This document shows, in pieces, positions 44,703-52,666 of a stretch of DNA of 64,000 bases. Each line of letters begins with the position of its first letter. Position 1 is the first letter of the stretch. The notes beneath the pieces were generated by a model that was not told where the DNA came from, did no database searches, and saw only the letters and a program-made list of their open reading frames with translations. The position numbers and the translations under genes were made by a program. The stretch lies in NCBI RefSeq assembly GCF_030145185.1, contig NZ_JAQYWB010000022.1:1-64000 (forward strand). The letters are read 5' to 3'. The DNA is from Desulfoluna sp. Its GTDB lineage: Bacteria; Desulfobacterota; Desulfobacteria; Desulfobacterales; Desulfolunaceae.

Positions 44703-44947
44703 CCCGGATATTTCACAAGTATAGTTCATGCACAGTCAAGGCGACAGAGCTTCAAATGCAGTGGTTTACCTCAAAGCTCTGGTAACGCAGAAAATGGGTA
44801 CAATCAGATCGTCCGAAGGGTGAGAAAATCGAACTGCAAACCCAAAATGACATTTTGTATTTTGAGAAGGCCTGAGTTTGTCATCGCAACACATTGCAAT
44901 AAGCCTTTATATTCCGATTCATTGCGGTTCCTCATGAGATATCCGGG
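44703..44947 (+). repeat. 245-bp MITE-like element (copy e, diverged)
   Basis: Ends CCCGGATATTTCACAAG and CTCATGAGATATCCGGG. Length is exactly 245 like the other long copies, although the right half differs strongly in sequence, so it is an older or sister subtype. The flanks are ATAG and CTAA, so the target duplication is no longer visible. Confidence 0.8.
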
Positions 44948-44989
44948 CTAAATCCTGACTCGCTCCTGACGGACTCTTTTTCAGTGCTT

Positions 44990-45018
44990 TTGACCTCGAT
45001 AAATCCGTGTGTTATACA
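44990..45018 (+). promoter_or_regulatory. Sigma70 promoter of the caspase-like gene
   Basis: TTGACC (44990-44995), 17-base spacer, TATACA (45013-45018), 41 bases before the start codon: close to consensus at both boxes and spacing. It begins 43 bases after the end of MITE copy e. Confidence 0.7.
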
Positions 45019-45059
45019 GCAGGCAAAATTATTAAAATAATTGAATTTAAGGAATCACG

Positions 45060-46481
45060 ATGCCTGCCTTACTGAGATTACTTTTTTGTCTGTTCATCAT
45101 CCCTGTTGCTTTCACGACAGGTTGCACGAAGGTGAACCTTATCTCCCTCCCCTCTGTTCCACCGGAGTCTCACCTGCCCACGAAGAGCGATTATATTCTT
45201 TACGTTGATTCGGTTCAGATCAATGGCAACCCACATGCGGACCCCAAAAAAATCAAAACAGCTTTTAGTAAACACATAAATCAATCTCGATATTTTAAAA
45301 AGGTCCTGGATTTTTCTGAGTTAGAAAAGCCTTCCAACGAAAAATACCTCATCGTCCGATCAAAGATCACGCCACTGGAATCCCACAAATACAATTGGTG
45401 GGCTGCCTGGCCCGCCGTCTACCCCATGCCCTTCTATTGGCCCTTACAGCCAAAAAAGGGGGAGGTCTCCGTCTCCATGGGATGCGGTGTATATACTCAT
45501 ACGGGTGATCTTGTGGCAGAATATGACGCCTGCGAGAGCCAGCCCTATTCCGTAACCTTTTATGGATTCTTCAACAACGGCGATGCGGAAGCCAACCTTG
45601 GCTCCTGTTATAAATCGGTCTTTGAAAACATCACCGGGGAGATTACCTCCGACAAACGAATCCTGGCTCTGACCCAAGAAGCGTCTCCGAAAAAGACCAC
45701 GGACTCTCTTTCTCCCCCATCAAAAATCATCAAACAAGCCGCCATTCCTGCGGGGAACTTCGGGAGCTATCACGCCCTTGTCATTGGCATCGATACCTAC
45801 CCGGGCTTGTCCCATCTTAAAACCGCCGTCAATGATGCCCGGGCTGTCTCCGGTATCCTCAAAGAAAAATACGGGTTTGAGGTGACGCTCCTTGCAAACC
45901 CCGGACGAGCCGAAATCATCGCGTCCCTCAGCCACTTAAGAAAAACACTCTCACCCCAGGACAATCTCCTGATTTATTATGCCGGACACGGCTGGTTGGA
46001 CAAACAAGCCGATGAAGGCTACTGGCTGCCCGCAGATGCAAAAGCAGGCGATGAATCCAATTGGATCTCCAATGCCACCATCACCTCAGCCATACGCGCC
46101 AATGAGGCCAAGCATGTACTCATCGTCTCCGACAGCTGCTACTCCGGCAAACTCACCCGCGCCATTCATCTTACCCGGAAAACCCGAGGGTACATCCAGC
46201 GCCTGAGTGAGAAAAAGGCCCGTGTCGTGATGGCCTCCGGAGGGCTGGAGCCCGTGGAAGACAGTGGCCGTCAAGGGCATTCCGTCTTTGCTGCGGCATT
46301 TATCGATATGCTTGAAAAAAACGATGCTGTGATGGAAGGCTCGGAGGCTTTTTCACAGATTAGACACTCGGTGATGCTAAACGCGGATCAAACCCCTGAG
46401 TATGGAGATGTCCGAAAGGCCGGACATGAAGGGGGAGATTTTCTTTTCGTGAGCCAGGCCAAGGGACAAATCACCGAGTGA
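45060..46481 (+). CDS. Caspase-family (peptidase C14) exported lipoprotein-like protein
   Basis: The 473-residue protein starts with a hydrophobic signal (about 1-20) ending TTGC, a weak lipobox. An N-terminal domain of about 200 residues is unlike known folds to me. The C-terminal half is a caspase-like protease: HALVIGIDTYPGLSHLKTAV opening, catalytic His310 in IYYAGHGWLD and Cys360 in VSDSCYSGKL. It likely cleaves after basic or acidic residues in the cell envelope, an inference. AAGGA and a good promoter lie upstream. It is flanked by mobile repeats, suggesting recent acquisition. No target protein adjoins. Confidence 0.85.
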   Translation: MPALLRLLFCLFIIPVAFTTGCTKVNLISLPSVPPESHLPTKSDYILYVDSVQINGNPHADPKKIKTAFSKHINQSRYFKKVLDFSELEKPSNEKYLIVRSKITPLESHKYNWWAAWPAVYPMPFYWPLQPKKGEVSVSMGCGVYTHTGDLVAEYDACESQPYSVTFYGFFNNGDAEANLGSCYKSVFENITGEITSDKRILALTQEASPKKTTDSLSPPSKIIKQAAIPAGNFGSYHALVIGIDTYPGLSHLKTAVNDARAVSGILKEKYGFEVTLLANPGRAEIIASLSHLRKTLSPQDNLLIYYAGHGWLDKQADEGYWLPADAKAGDESNWISNATITSAIRANEAKHVLIVSDSCYSGKLTRAIHLTRKTRGYIQRLSEKKARVVMASGGLEPVEDSGRQGHSVFAAAFIDMLEKNDAVMEGSEAFSQIRHSVMLNADQTPEYGDVRKAGHEGGDFLFVSQAKGQITE

Positions 46482-46503
46482 GCCTTAACCGGATATTTTA
46501 TAT

Positions 46504-46581
46504 CGTTACTTATAAAGGAAGAGTGTCTCATAAATTGATGTAATGTTATTGTAGAGGTCAAGCGCATGGCGCCTGTCCCCC
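46504..46581 (+). repeat. GTCTCACAAATTGATGT...GGCGCCTGTCCCC repeat (copy 2)
   Basis: GTTACTTATAAAGGAAGAGT, GTCTCATAAATTGATGTAAT, GTTATTGTAGAGGTCAAGCG, CATGGCGCCTGTCCCC. It has about ten extra bases in the middle. It ends about 20 bases before the AAGGA ribosome site of aspA, so the promoter of that gene must lie in or before the repeat. Confidence 0.75.
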
Positions 46582-46614
46582 GGGCTATAGCCTAAAAATA
46601 TAAAGGACGTACCG

Positions 46615-48027
46615 TTGAAAAATTGTCGTATCGAACATGATTGTATCGGTAAAAGAGAAGTCCCCTGTGAATGCTATTACGGCATTCAGACTCTGAGGGC
46701 TGCTGAAAACTACAAAATCAGCAACATTCCCATCAGTCATTATCCCCGGCTGATCGATTCCCTGGCATACATCAAGATGGCCGCAGCCCAGGCCAACTGT
46801 GAGCTGGGGCTGTTGGACGAAGAAAAGGCAACTCACATCACGCGGGCCTGTGAAAAGATCCTGGAAGGCAAGCACTACGATCAATTTGTGGTGGACGTGA
46901 TCCAGGGCGGTGCCGGGACCTCCACCAATATGTGCGCCAACGAGGTCATCGCCAACCTCGGCCTGGAAAGCATGGGCCACTGCTGCGGTGAATATGAGTC
47001 CCTGCACCCGAACATCGATGTAAACATGTCCCAGTCCACCAATGACGTGTACCCCACAGCCGTGCGCATTACCTTGATTGCCCTGATCCGCCAGCTTATC
47101 GAGGCCATGGCGTACCTGAAAACGGCCTTTGAAAAAAAGGCAGAGGAGTTCAAGGACATCATCAAGATGGGGCGCACTCAGCTCCAGGACGCCGTGCCCA
47201 TGACGTTGGGGCAGGAATTTTCCGTCTACGCCGTGATGATCGGCGAAGATATGATGCGCCTGCAGGAGACCACGGACCTGGTCCGTGAGATCAATATGGG
47301 GGCCACGGCCATCGGCACGGGGTTGAACGCCCACCCCGAGTATGCGGATCTGGTGACGGAAAAACTCTCCAACCTTCTGGGCATTAACCTGATCAAGGCA
47401 GAAAATCTGGTGGAAGCGACCCAGGATACAGGGGCGTATGTCCAGCTATCCGGGGTGCTCAAGCGTGTGGCTGTCAAAGTGTCCAAAATCTGCAATGATC
47501 TACGGCTGATGTCTTCCGGTCCCCGTTGCGGGTTCAACGAGATCAATCTTCCTCCCATGGCCCCAGGTTCTTCCATCATGCCGGGCAAGGTCAATCCCGT
47601 CATTCCCGAAGTGGTCAATCAGACCTGTTTTTATGTGGTGGGTGCAGACATAACCGTCACCATGGCATGTGAAGCCGGTCAGCTGGAACTCAACGTCATG
47701 GAACCGGTGATCGCTCACAGCCTGTTCAGCTCTCTTAACTACCTGCGCAACGCCTTTCAAACCCTGGCGACCCGATGCATTGAAGGCATCACCGCCAATG
47801 AGGATGTCTGTCTCAACTATGTCCGCAACAGCATCGGCCTGGTCACGGCCTTGAACCCCTATATCGGCTATGAAAAATCCACGGAAGTGGCCCACGAGGC
47901 CCTTGCATCCGGCGCGTCCGTGTACGACATCGTCCTGGCCAAGGGGTATATGAAAAAAGAGGAGCTGGACGATATCCTCGCCCCTGAGAACATGATCACC
48001 CCCCGATATTTTCATAAAAAAGACTAA
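46615..48027 (+). CDS. aspA: Aspartate ammonia-lyase
   Basis: The 470-residue enzyme converts aspartate to fumarate and ammonia. The fumarase/aspartase signature GSSIMPGKVNP lies at 318-328 on the flexible loop with the catalytic serine; further marks are GGAGTSTNMCANEVIANLGL and the substrate loop SQSTNDVYPTAVR, together with GRTQLQDAVPMTLGQE. The length fits AspA (about 478). It starts with TTG, with AAGGA 8 bases before. Aspartate could come from the symporter or ABC system upstream in the window. A strong terminator follows. Confidence 0.95.
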   Translation: MKNCRIEHDCIGKREVPCECYYGIQTLRAAENYKISNIPISHYPRLIDSLAYIKMAAAQANCELGLLDEEKATHITRACEKILEGKHYDQFVVDVIQGGAGTSTNMCANEVIANLGLESMGHCCGEYESLHPNIDVNMSQSTNDVYPTAVRITLIALIRQLIEAMAYLKTAFEKKAEEFKDIIKMGRTQLQDAVPMTLGQEFSVYAVMIGEDMMRLQETTDLVREINMGATAIGTGLNAHPEYADLVTEKLSNLLGINLIKAENLVEATQDTGAYVQLSGVLKRVAVKVSKICNDLRLMSSGPRCGFNEINLPPMAPGSSIMPGKVNPVIPEVVNQTCFYVVGADITVTMACEAGQLELNVMEPVIAHSLFSSLNYLRNAFQTLATRCIEGITANEDVCLNYVRNSIGLVTALNPYIGYEKSTEVAHEALASGASVYDIVLAKGYMKKEELDDILAPENMITPRYFHKKD

Positions 48028-48035
48028 GCTGATAT

Positions 48036-48069
48036 AAAAGCCCCCGGCGTATCATGGCCGGGGGCTTTT
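48036..48069 (+). terminator. aspA rho-independent terminator
   Basis: AAAAGCCCCCGGC and GCCGGGGGCTTTT form a perfect 13-bp stem with an 8-base loop, 9 bases after the stop, ending in TTTT. Confidence 0.88.
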
Positions 48070-48308
48070 GTGCTCTATGAAAATTCGACGGATCACACGC
48101 CCCCCCTCGTCTTTCTCCGCATCTTTAAAAGGGAGGCCATCAAGCGCCGTCCGACTGATCACAGGGTAAACGGTCTTCTGGCCGGGATCTGTCCTGACCA
48201 TCCGGGGAAGACGAGGCATACGCTTCATCTCCCTGGTTTGTCATGTCAGAAATACGGATATACGGATATATTGATAATTTTCTGGAATGAATTTCTTTTT
48301 AAAAAGGC

Positions 48309-48376
48309 AGGTTACTTATTGAGAGAGAGTGTCTCACAGATTGATGTAGAGGTCAGGCGCATGGTGCCTGTCCCCT
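48309..48376 (+). repeat. GTCTCACAAATTGATGT...GGCGCCTGTCCCC repeat (copy 3)
   Basis: CAGGTTACTTATTGAGAGAG, AGTGTCTCACAGATTGATGT, AGAGGTCAGGCGCATGGTGC, CTGTCCCC. It shares the GTTACT...GAGAG lead with copy 1. Confidence 0.75.
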
Positions 48377-48465
48377 GGTTTGCTGGTTTGCTGTGGTTTA
48401 TAGCACTCGGACTGCCTTGAAATTGCCTTAGAGCACTCGTTTTGGTACTGAAAAGGGCATTCTAA

Positions 48466-48710
48466 CCCGGATATTTCATGAGAAAACAATCAGGGCTAAG
48501 GAATAATTCGTAATGACAGTTCTTTGCGGTAATATTTTTAGTCGTTCCAAAAATGCAAAATGTAATCCACGCTATTCTGTTTGATTTTCTCACCCTTCGG
48601 GCGAGCCGGGTGCACTCATCTGCCGTGTTATCAGAGCCTTGAGGTAAACCACTACATCTTCAGCTCTGATGCCTTGCATATGAGCGCACCCAACTCGTGA
48701 AATATCCGGG
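48466..48710 (-). repeat. 245-bp MITE-like element (copy f)
   Basis: This copy is inverted relative to d and g: CCCGGATATTTCATGAG at the left and CTCGTGAAATATCCGGG at the right. CTAA is duplicated at 48462-48465 and 48711-48714. Exactly 245 bases, about 95 percent like copy d by eye. Confidence 0.9.
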
Positions 48711-48816
48711 CTAAGCCTCAAAAACAGCTCTTTTAGACTAAAAAAGCCTTAGTCTGCAATGGATTGGCGTGGTCCGATTCCATTTCTAATACTTATTATG
48801 GATGTCCCCAGCTATT

Positions 48817-49851
48817 TTATTCTGCCGAGGGGGAAACGGTGCCTGTGAGCAGCGGTGTTATCACGACTCGGCGGTTGGCAGCGTGATCAGCTTCGGTAGT
48901 ACCAGTCGTTAACGGTTTAGACTCACCATAAGCCTTGCTCTTTAATCGATTATAAGCAATACCACACGACATCAGATACTCTTTGATCGACGCTGCCCTG
49001 GCTTCTGTCAACAATTGGTTGTATTGATCATCAGCGCGCACATCCGCATGTGTCTCTATCAGGTAGCTGTAATTAGAGCATCGTTTTGCCTGCGCAATCA
49101 TTCTGTCCAGGATCGGCAGAAACACGCTATTCGGTTTGGTTGAGTTTGTGTCAAATACCTGCATGTGTACAGACCACGCCTGCGCGCAGTTGCTGGGCAC
49201 TTCGTCTCGCGATGCAACGTTAATGGGTTTCTTCTCTGCTTCGGCCTTTTTGTAATCCTCTACAAACTTATCAATGATTTTCAAAATCGCGTCATACATC
49301 CATTCCCCACGATTCTGACACCAATTTGAATCACTTCCAGAACCCCAGGTCCCCAACTTGAATTGTGAATCCGGTCTTCGCAGGATGCTCGCTGACTGCA
49401 TGAATGACATCCAGACATTGTTACGACAGCAGTGTTCGTCATCAGACAACATTTCAGCTTCTTCAAGTGCTTGGCCCGTTAATCCAATCGTGCCTCCAGA
49501 GTAACCGGGATATACTGCAATCTCAGGTTGGCCCGGCGTCGTCTGCATTTCTTCCTTGGTTAACAACTTCAAACCAACATCGTTCAGTCGTTGCTTGATC
49601 TGAAACTTAAGATCATCGCGCATGGTAATACCATTCTTTTTGCTACTACCTTCAACATAATCCAAAATGACATAGACACCCTCAATTCCTGCAAGAGACG
49701 AGTAATTCTTGAGATACTCTTCAGTACCAATGGGGATCAAAGAGGTAGTTCCCGGATAGTACCGCACAGCCTCACTTTTCGACGTGTCAGCAAAAACAGT
49801 GGCGGAGAAGCAAAACAGGGTTATCGTGAGAAATAAAATGGCAGACCGCAT
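48817..49851 (-). CDS. OmpA-family exported protein
   Basis: The 344-residue protein has a signal peptide (core AILFLTITLFCF, cleavage after VFA). A central domain with six or so cysteines (DDEHCCRNNVW, SNWCQNRGEW) is of no known type. The C-terminal OmpA-like domain (about 225-335) shows LIETHADVRADDQYNQLLTE, a variant of the peptidoglycan-binding GHTDxxGxxxxN motif, then ARAASIKEYL and HAANRRVVIT. It probably anchors in the periplasm to peptidoglycan. ATG 49851 has GGAG 8 bases upstream. It is AT-rich relative to core genes and lies between MITE copies f and g. Confidence 0.85.
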   Translation of the reverse strand: MRSAILFLTITLFCFSATVFADTSKSEAVRYYPGTTSLIPIGTEEYLKNYSSLAGIEGVYVILDYVEGSSKKNGITMRDDLKFQIKQRLNDVGLKLLTKEEMQTTPGQPEIAVYPGYSGGTIGLTGQALEEAEMLSDDEHCCRNNVWMSFMQSASILRRPDSQFKLGTWGSGSDSNWCQNRGEWMYDAILKIIDKFVEDYKKAEAEKKPINVASRDEVPSNCAQAWSVHMQVFDTNSTKPNSVFLPILDRMIAQAKRCSNYSYLIETHADVRADDQYNQLLTEARAASIKEYLMSCGIAYNRLKSKAYGESKPLTTGTTEADHAANRRVVITPLLTGTVSPSAE

Positions 49852-50316
49852 ATCCATTACTCCATGTTGGTTTCCAATCAATTCAATAGTTATCGGCTGC
49901 AAGTCGTATAACTATTGCGAACAAGATCAAATCGATTGGTTTTTTTTGGCGTAAAACCACACGAAAATCACCGAACAAAACGGAAAATGAAAGAATAATT
50001 GGAGTCCTAACAGTTGCTGAGATACTGTCAGCTGCGTTCGCCAAAAACAACCAACGACGAACGCTAACCCGGATATTTCACGAGTTGGGTGCGCTCATAT
50101 GCAAGGCATCAGAGCTGAAGATGTAGTCGTTTACCTCAAGGCTCTGATAACGCGGCAGATGAGTGCACCCGGCTCGCCCGAAGGGTGAGAAAATCAGACA
50201 GAATACCGTGGATTACATTTTGCATTTTTGAAACGACTGAAAAAATCGCTGCAAAGAACGGTCATTACAAATTATTCTTTAGTCCTGATTGTTTTCTCAT
50301 GAAATATCCGGGCTAT
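49852..50316. other. Intergenic region with MITE copy g
   Basis: The AT-rich part (49903-50067) should hold the promoter of the OmpA-like gene; the rest is MITE copy g and the junction with the transposase remnant. No gene is supported. Confidence 0.5.
50068..50312 (+). repeat. 245-bp MITE-like element (copy g)
   Basis: Ends CCCGGATATTTCACGAG and CTCATGAAATATCCGGG, exactly 245 bases, nearly identical to copy d. The left flank is CTAA and the right flank CTAT, one base different from a perfect duplication. It abuts the IS630 remnant. Confidence 0.88.
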
Positions 50317-50736
50317 CATGGTCGTAGCTACGCTCCATGTGGGGAAACACCATCAATTAAATTGCATCCGAGATGTGAACGAGTGAACCTGATATCGACT
50401 GTAACCAATCAAGGGAAAGTCCGTTTTATGGTTTACGATGGGAAAATGAATTCTCAAACTCTGCTTCAATTCATGACGCGTCTTATTGAAGGTGCTTCTA
50501 AAAAGATTTTTTTGATTCTTGATAATCTAAAGGGACACCACAGCCGAATCGTGAAAGCGTGGTTGGCGGACCATGAAGCTGAAATTGAGGTGTTTTATCT
50601 TCCTTCATATTCTCCGGGACTCAATCCAGATGAGTATCTTAACTGCGATTTGAAAGCGGGAGTTCACAGCAAAACTCCAGCGAGAACAAAAAAGCAATTA
50701 AAAACGAAGGCAATATCGCATCTAAGAAGGCTCTAA
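50317..50736 (+). pseudogene. IS630-family transposase remnant, C-terminal half
   Basis: From the MITE edge the frame reads HGRSYAPCGETPSIKLH, then LILDNLKGHHSRIVKAW with the second catalytic Asp, and FYLPSYSPGLNPDEYLNCDL with the last acidic residue (Glu) of the DDE triad. That is the right half of an IS630 DDE transposase. The left half, with the first Asp, is absent; sequence left of MITE g does not continue it. It cannot transpose. The outer right IS end was not located. Confidence 0.85.
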
Positions 50737-50739
50737 AAG

Positions 50740-51336
50740 ATGGGGGGAAGAGTCAAAAAATACGTCCATCATCCCAAAATGCGTATGCTGTATGATTTGT
50801 GTATTAAGTGCCGGATTAATAACTGATAGGCTAAACTGATAAGTAATCGTTTTTTCGAGCATCCATAGGCAAATGAGCCTCGCGGCCCAAAACTCTTCAA
50901 GAGCCCTTAATCTAACTCAATATTGCATTAACTACAACAGTTTTCACCCTCACAAGCAAGGCCAACGAAGGAAAAGGGGTCACACCTACACATTTGACAT
51001 TTTGAAAAAGGGGTCGCCTTTTGACAACAGGCATCTTCGATAACCCCGCACCACCATGGGATAGCCAAGGCATTCTCTTTTCCCTAATTTTTGAGCGCAG
51101 ATCCATCCGTACCCATCTGTGTTATCTGTGGCCAAACCGCTTTTTTCAAGGGTACCCCTGAAGCCAACACCGTATTGACCTCCTCTCCTTTTTTCAAAGC
51201 CACCGTGGTGGGGGTTGAAACCATAGACCGAGCCTGTGACTCAGCAAAAGAACGGGTCAAAAGTGCGTACAAATGATTAAGCTTTGCGGCGATTTTGATG
51301 AGGAATCGGTTCAAAGGGTGATTGAAGCCATCGAAG
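50740..51336. other. Gap after the transposase remnant
   Basis: The roughly 600 bases contain no convincing gene. ATCTGTGTTATCTGTGG near 51108-51124 is a phrase seen in many bacterial intergenic repeats. A 23-codon frame starting at ATG 51273 (MIKLCGDFDEESVQRVIEAI) overlaps the next frame and is noted but not called. Confidence 0.4.
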
Positions 51337-51570
51337 ATGGATAATGCGTCTCTTTATTATTTACAAATGTTTGGTGGCGCTCTTAAGCTGGCAATTCATA
51401 CCCGCATTGAGCCGCTGGAAGGGGGATATGCCCAAGCCAGTAACAAAGACTTTCAGTTGGAACGGCTGACCAAGGTCAAATCTGACCTCACGTTCAAAAT
51501 CAACAGCGGCACCCTTGAGAGCATCTCCGGAGATATTCTCGATACGTATAAATTGTACCTGATGCAGTAA
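51337..51570 (+). CDS. Small hypothetical protein next to MaoC
   Basis: The 77-residue frame has ordinary composition (LYYLQMFGGALKLAIHTRIE then LTKVKSDLTFKINSGTLESI) and ends 24 bases before the MaoC-type gene on the same strand. Its ribosome site is weak, so confidence is low; an ATG at 51322 would add five residues. No family is recognised. Confidence 0.4.
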   Translation: MDNASLYYLQMFGGALKLAIHTRIEPLEGGYAQASNKDFQLERLTKVKSDLTFKINSGTLESISGDILDTYKLYLMQ

Positions 51571-51594
51571 GAAAGGAATCGGGAGGCGGAAGGC

Positions 51595-52032
51595 ATGAAA
51601 TACTTTGATGATTTTTCAGTGGGTGAGACTGTCGTCGTGGGAGAGCATCTTCTGACCCAGGAAGAGCTCATTGGATTTGCCGAGAAGTGGGACCCTCAGT
51701 TTTTTCATGTTTCCCCTGAGGCTGCCGAGAAATCCATCTTCTCTGGCCTTATCGCCGCCGGAACGCATCTCATGAGTATTGCGGTTCTCCTGCTTGTAAA
51801 GCAGCAGCCAAGCGTTGCTGTCCTTTCCGGCCTGGGGTGGGATGAGGTTCGTTTTCTTGCCCCTGGACGCCCGGGAGATAGGCTGGTTACATCTCGAGAG
51901 TGCCTTGAAACCCGCCCTTCTGCATCAAAACAAGATCGCGGGATTGTTATCAACCGCATCACCTTGAACAACCAGAAAGGTCAACTTCTGCTCACCTATG
52001 TGGATACCATTCTGGTAAAAAAGACCCCCTGA
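51595..52032 (+). CDS. MaoC-family hydratase-like protein
   Basis: The 145-residue hot-dog protein has the MaoC hydratase segment FAEKWDPQFFHVSPEAAEKS, with Asp and His in the positions of the catalytic pair, and FSGLIAAGTHLMS after it. R-specific enoyl-CoA hydratases of this family hydrate 2-enoyl-CoA; the Asn of the classic DxNPxH is Phe here, so activity may differ. GGAGG precedes the ATG at a close distance. The short frame before it may be co-transcribed. Confidence 0.85.
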   Translation: MKYFDDFSVGETVVVGEHLLTQEELIGFAEKWDPQFFHVSPEAAEKSIFSGLIAAGTHLMSIAVLLLVKQQPSVAVLSGLGWDEVRFLAPGRPGDRLVTSRECLETRPSASKQDRGIVINRITLNNQKGQLLLTYVDTILVKKTP

Positions 52033-52255
52033 AGGGAAGATTCCACCTGCCTCCAGCCACTATCAAAAGTTCCGGCAGGCACCCATCACACCCTGACAGC
52101 CTTATAAAAGCGGCTACACCGTTTCAAGAGAGCACGAAGGGCGTGAAGAAAAGCTAAAAGCAACGATTCAACTTCAATGAGATCCAAATATCGCCTGACG
52201 GCCAGCGGTAAAGATAGGGATCATGGCATCGATGCCTTTATCCACCGGAGCATCC

Positions 52256-52310
52256 GAGACCTGCTTTCAAGGGCTTTTGGCTCAGTGGCTTCGCCACCTT
52301 TCCGCCGGAG
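52256..52310 (+). repeat. CTTTCAAGG hairpin repeat (copy d, variant)
   Basis: GAGACCTGCTTTCAAGGGCT, TTTGGCTCAGTGGCTTCGCC, ACCTTTCCGCCGGAG: the loop is longer than in the other copies, with GTGGCTTCGCCAC as a second small hairpin inside. Confidence 0.6.
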
Positions 52311-52449
52311 TTATTCCGTTTAAAATCAAGGGGCGAATGGGTTTCTGCCTGTCGACACCTCATGCACTTGCGACGCACTGTGCGTTTCCTTTCACTTCAA
52401 GCGAATGCGGACGCCTTTCACCCCGATATCCCGCACCCGTAGCGCATTC

Positions 52450-52492
52450 GCAAACCCGCTTTCAAGGTGGCTCCACCTTGCCGCCGGAGGCC
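52450..52492 (+). repeat. CTTTCAAGG hairpin repeat (copy e)
   Basis: GCAAACCCGCTTTCAAGGTG, GCTCCACCTTGCCGCCGGAG, GCC. AAGGTGG and CCACCTT pair closely around CT, giving a 7-bp hairpin. Confidence 0.7.
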
Positions 52493-52666
52493 ACGTTCCG
52501 AAGGTTCTTTCCCACCTGTCCTCCAGCCTGGCACCGCCTCCCGCATTGACCGACGTTTTCACCTTCTCACAGCCGTTGACAGCGGGCAGCCCCGATGCTA
52601 AAACGCCGTTTCATCACGGCGTTTTTTCTTGTCACCCCTTTTCCAAGTAAAGTTGCAAGCGATCCT

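Larger units (their letters stand above)
44595..45059. other. Repeat-filled gap with a sigma70 promoter
   Basis: The 465 bases contain a partial GCGCATGGCGCCTGTCCCC repeat (44606-44637), MITE copy e (44703-44947) and the promoter of the caspase-like gene (44990-45018). No gene is supported. Confidence 0.6.
48028..48816. other. Repeat-filled intergenic region
   Basis: The 789 bases hold the aspA terminator (48036-48069), a GGCGCCTGTCCCC repeat (48309-48376) and MITE copy f (48466-48710). The frame over 48070-48420 runs through the repeat and is rejected. Confidence 0.6.
52033..52666. other. Repeat-bearing intergenic region before the U32 gene
   Basis: The 634 bases contain two CTTTCAAGG-type repeats (52256-52310 and 52450-52492). 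No gene is supported. AAAACGCCGTTTCATCACGG then CGTTTT at 52602-52627 is a fold-back. Confidence 0.5.

Noticed and set aside
48070-48420. 116-codon frame after aspA
   Set aside because: It starts in the terminator and runs through a repeat copy; no ribosome site.
45060-50736. Caspase, OmpA-like and transposase genes as a phage-defence island
   Set aside because: No effector, nuclease, toxin-antitoxin or reverse transcriptase gene accompanies the caspase-like gene, and the genes are separated by repeats with separate promoters.
38544-52666. CRISPR array
   Set aside because: The repeats are dispersed, 50-245 bases long, not evenly spaced, and no cas gene is present.
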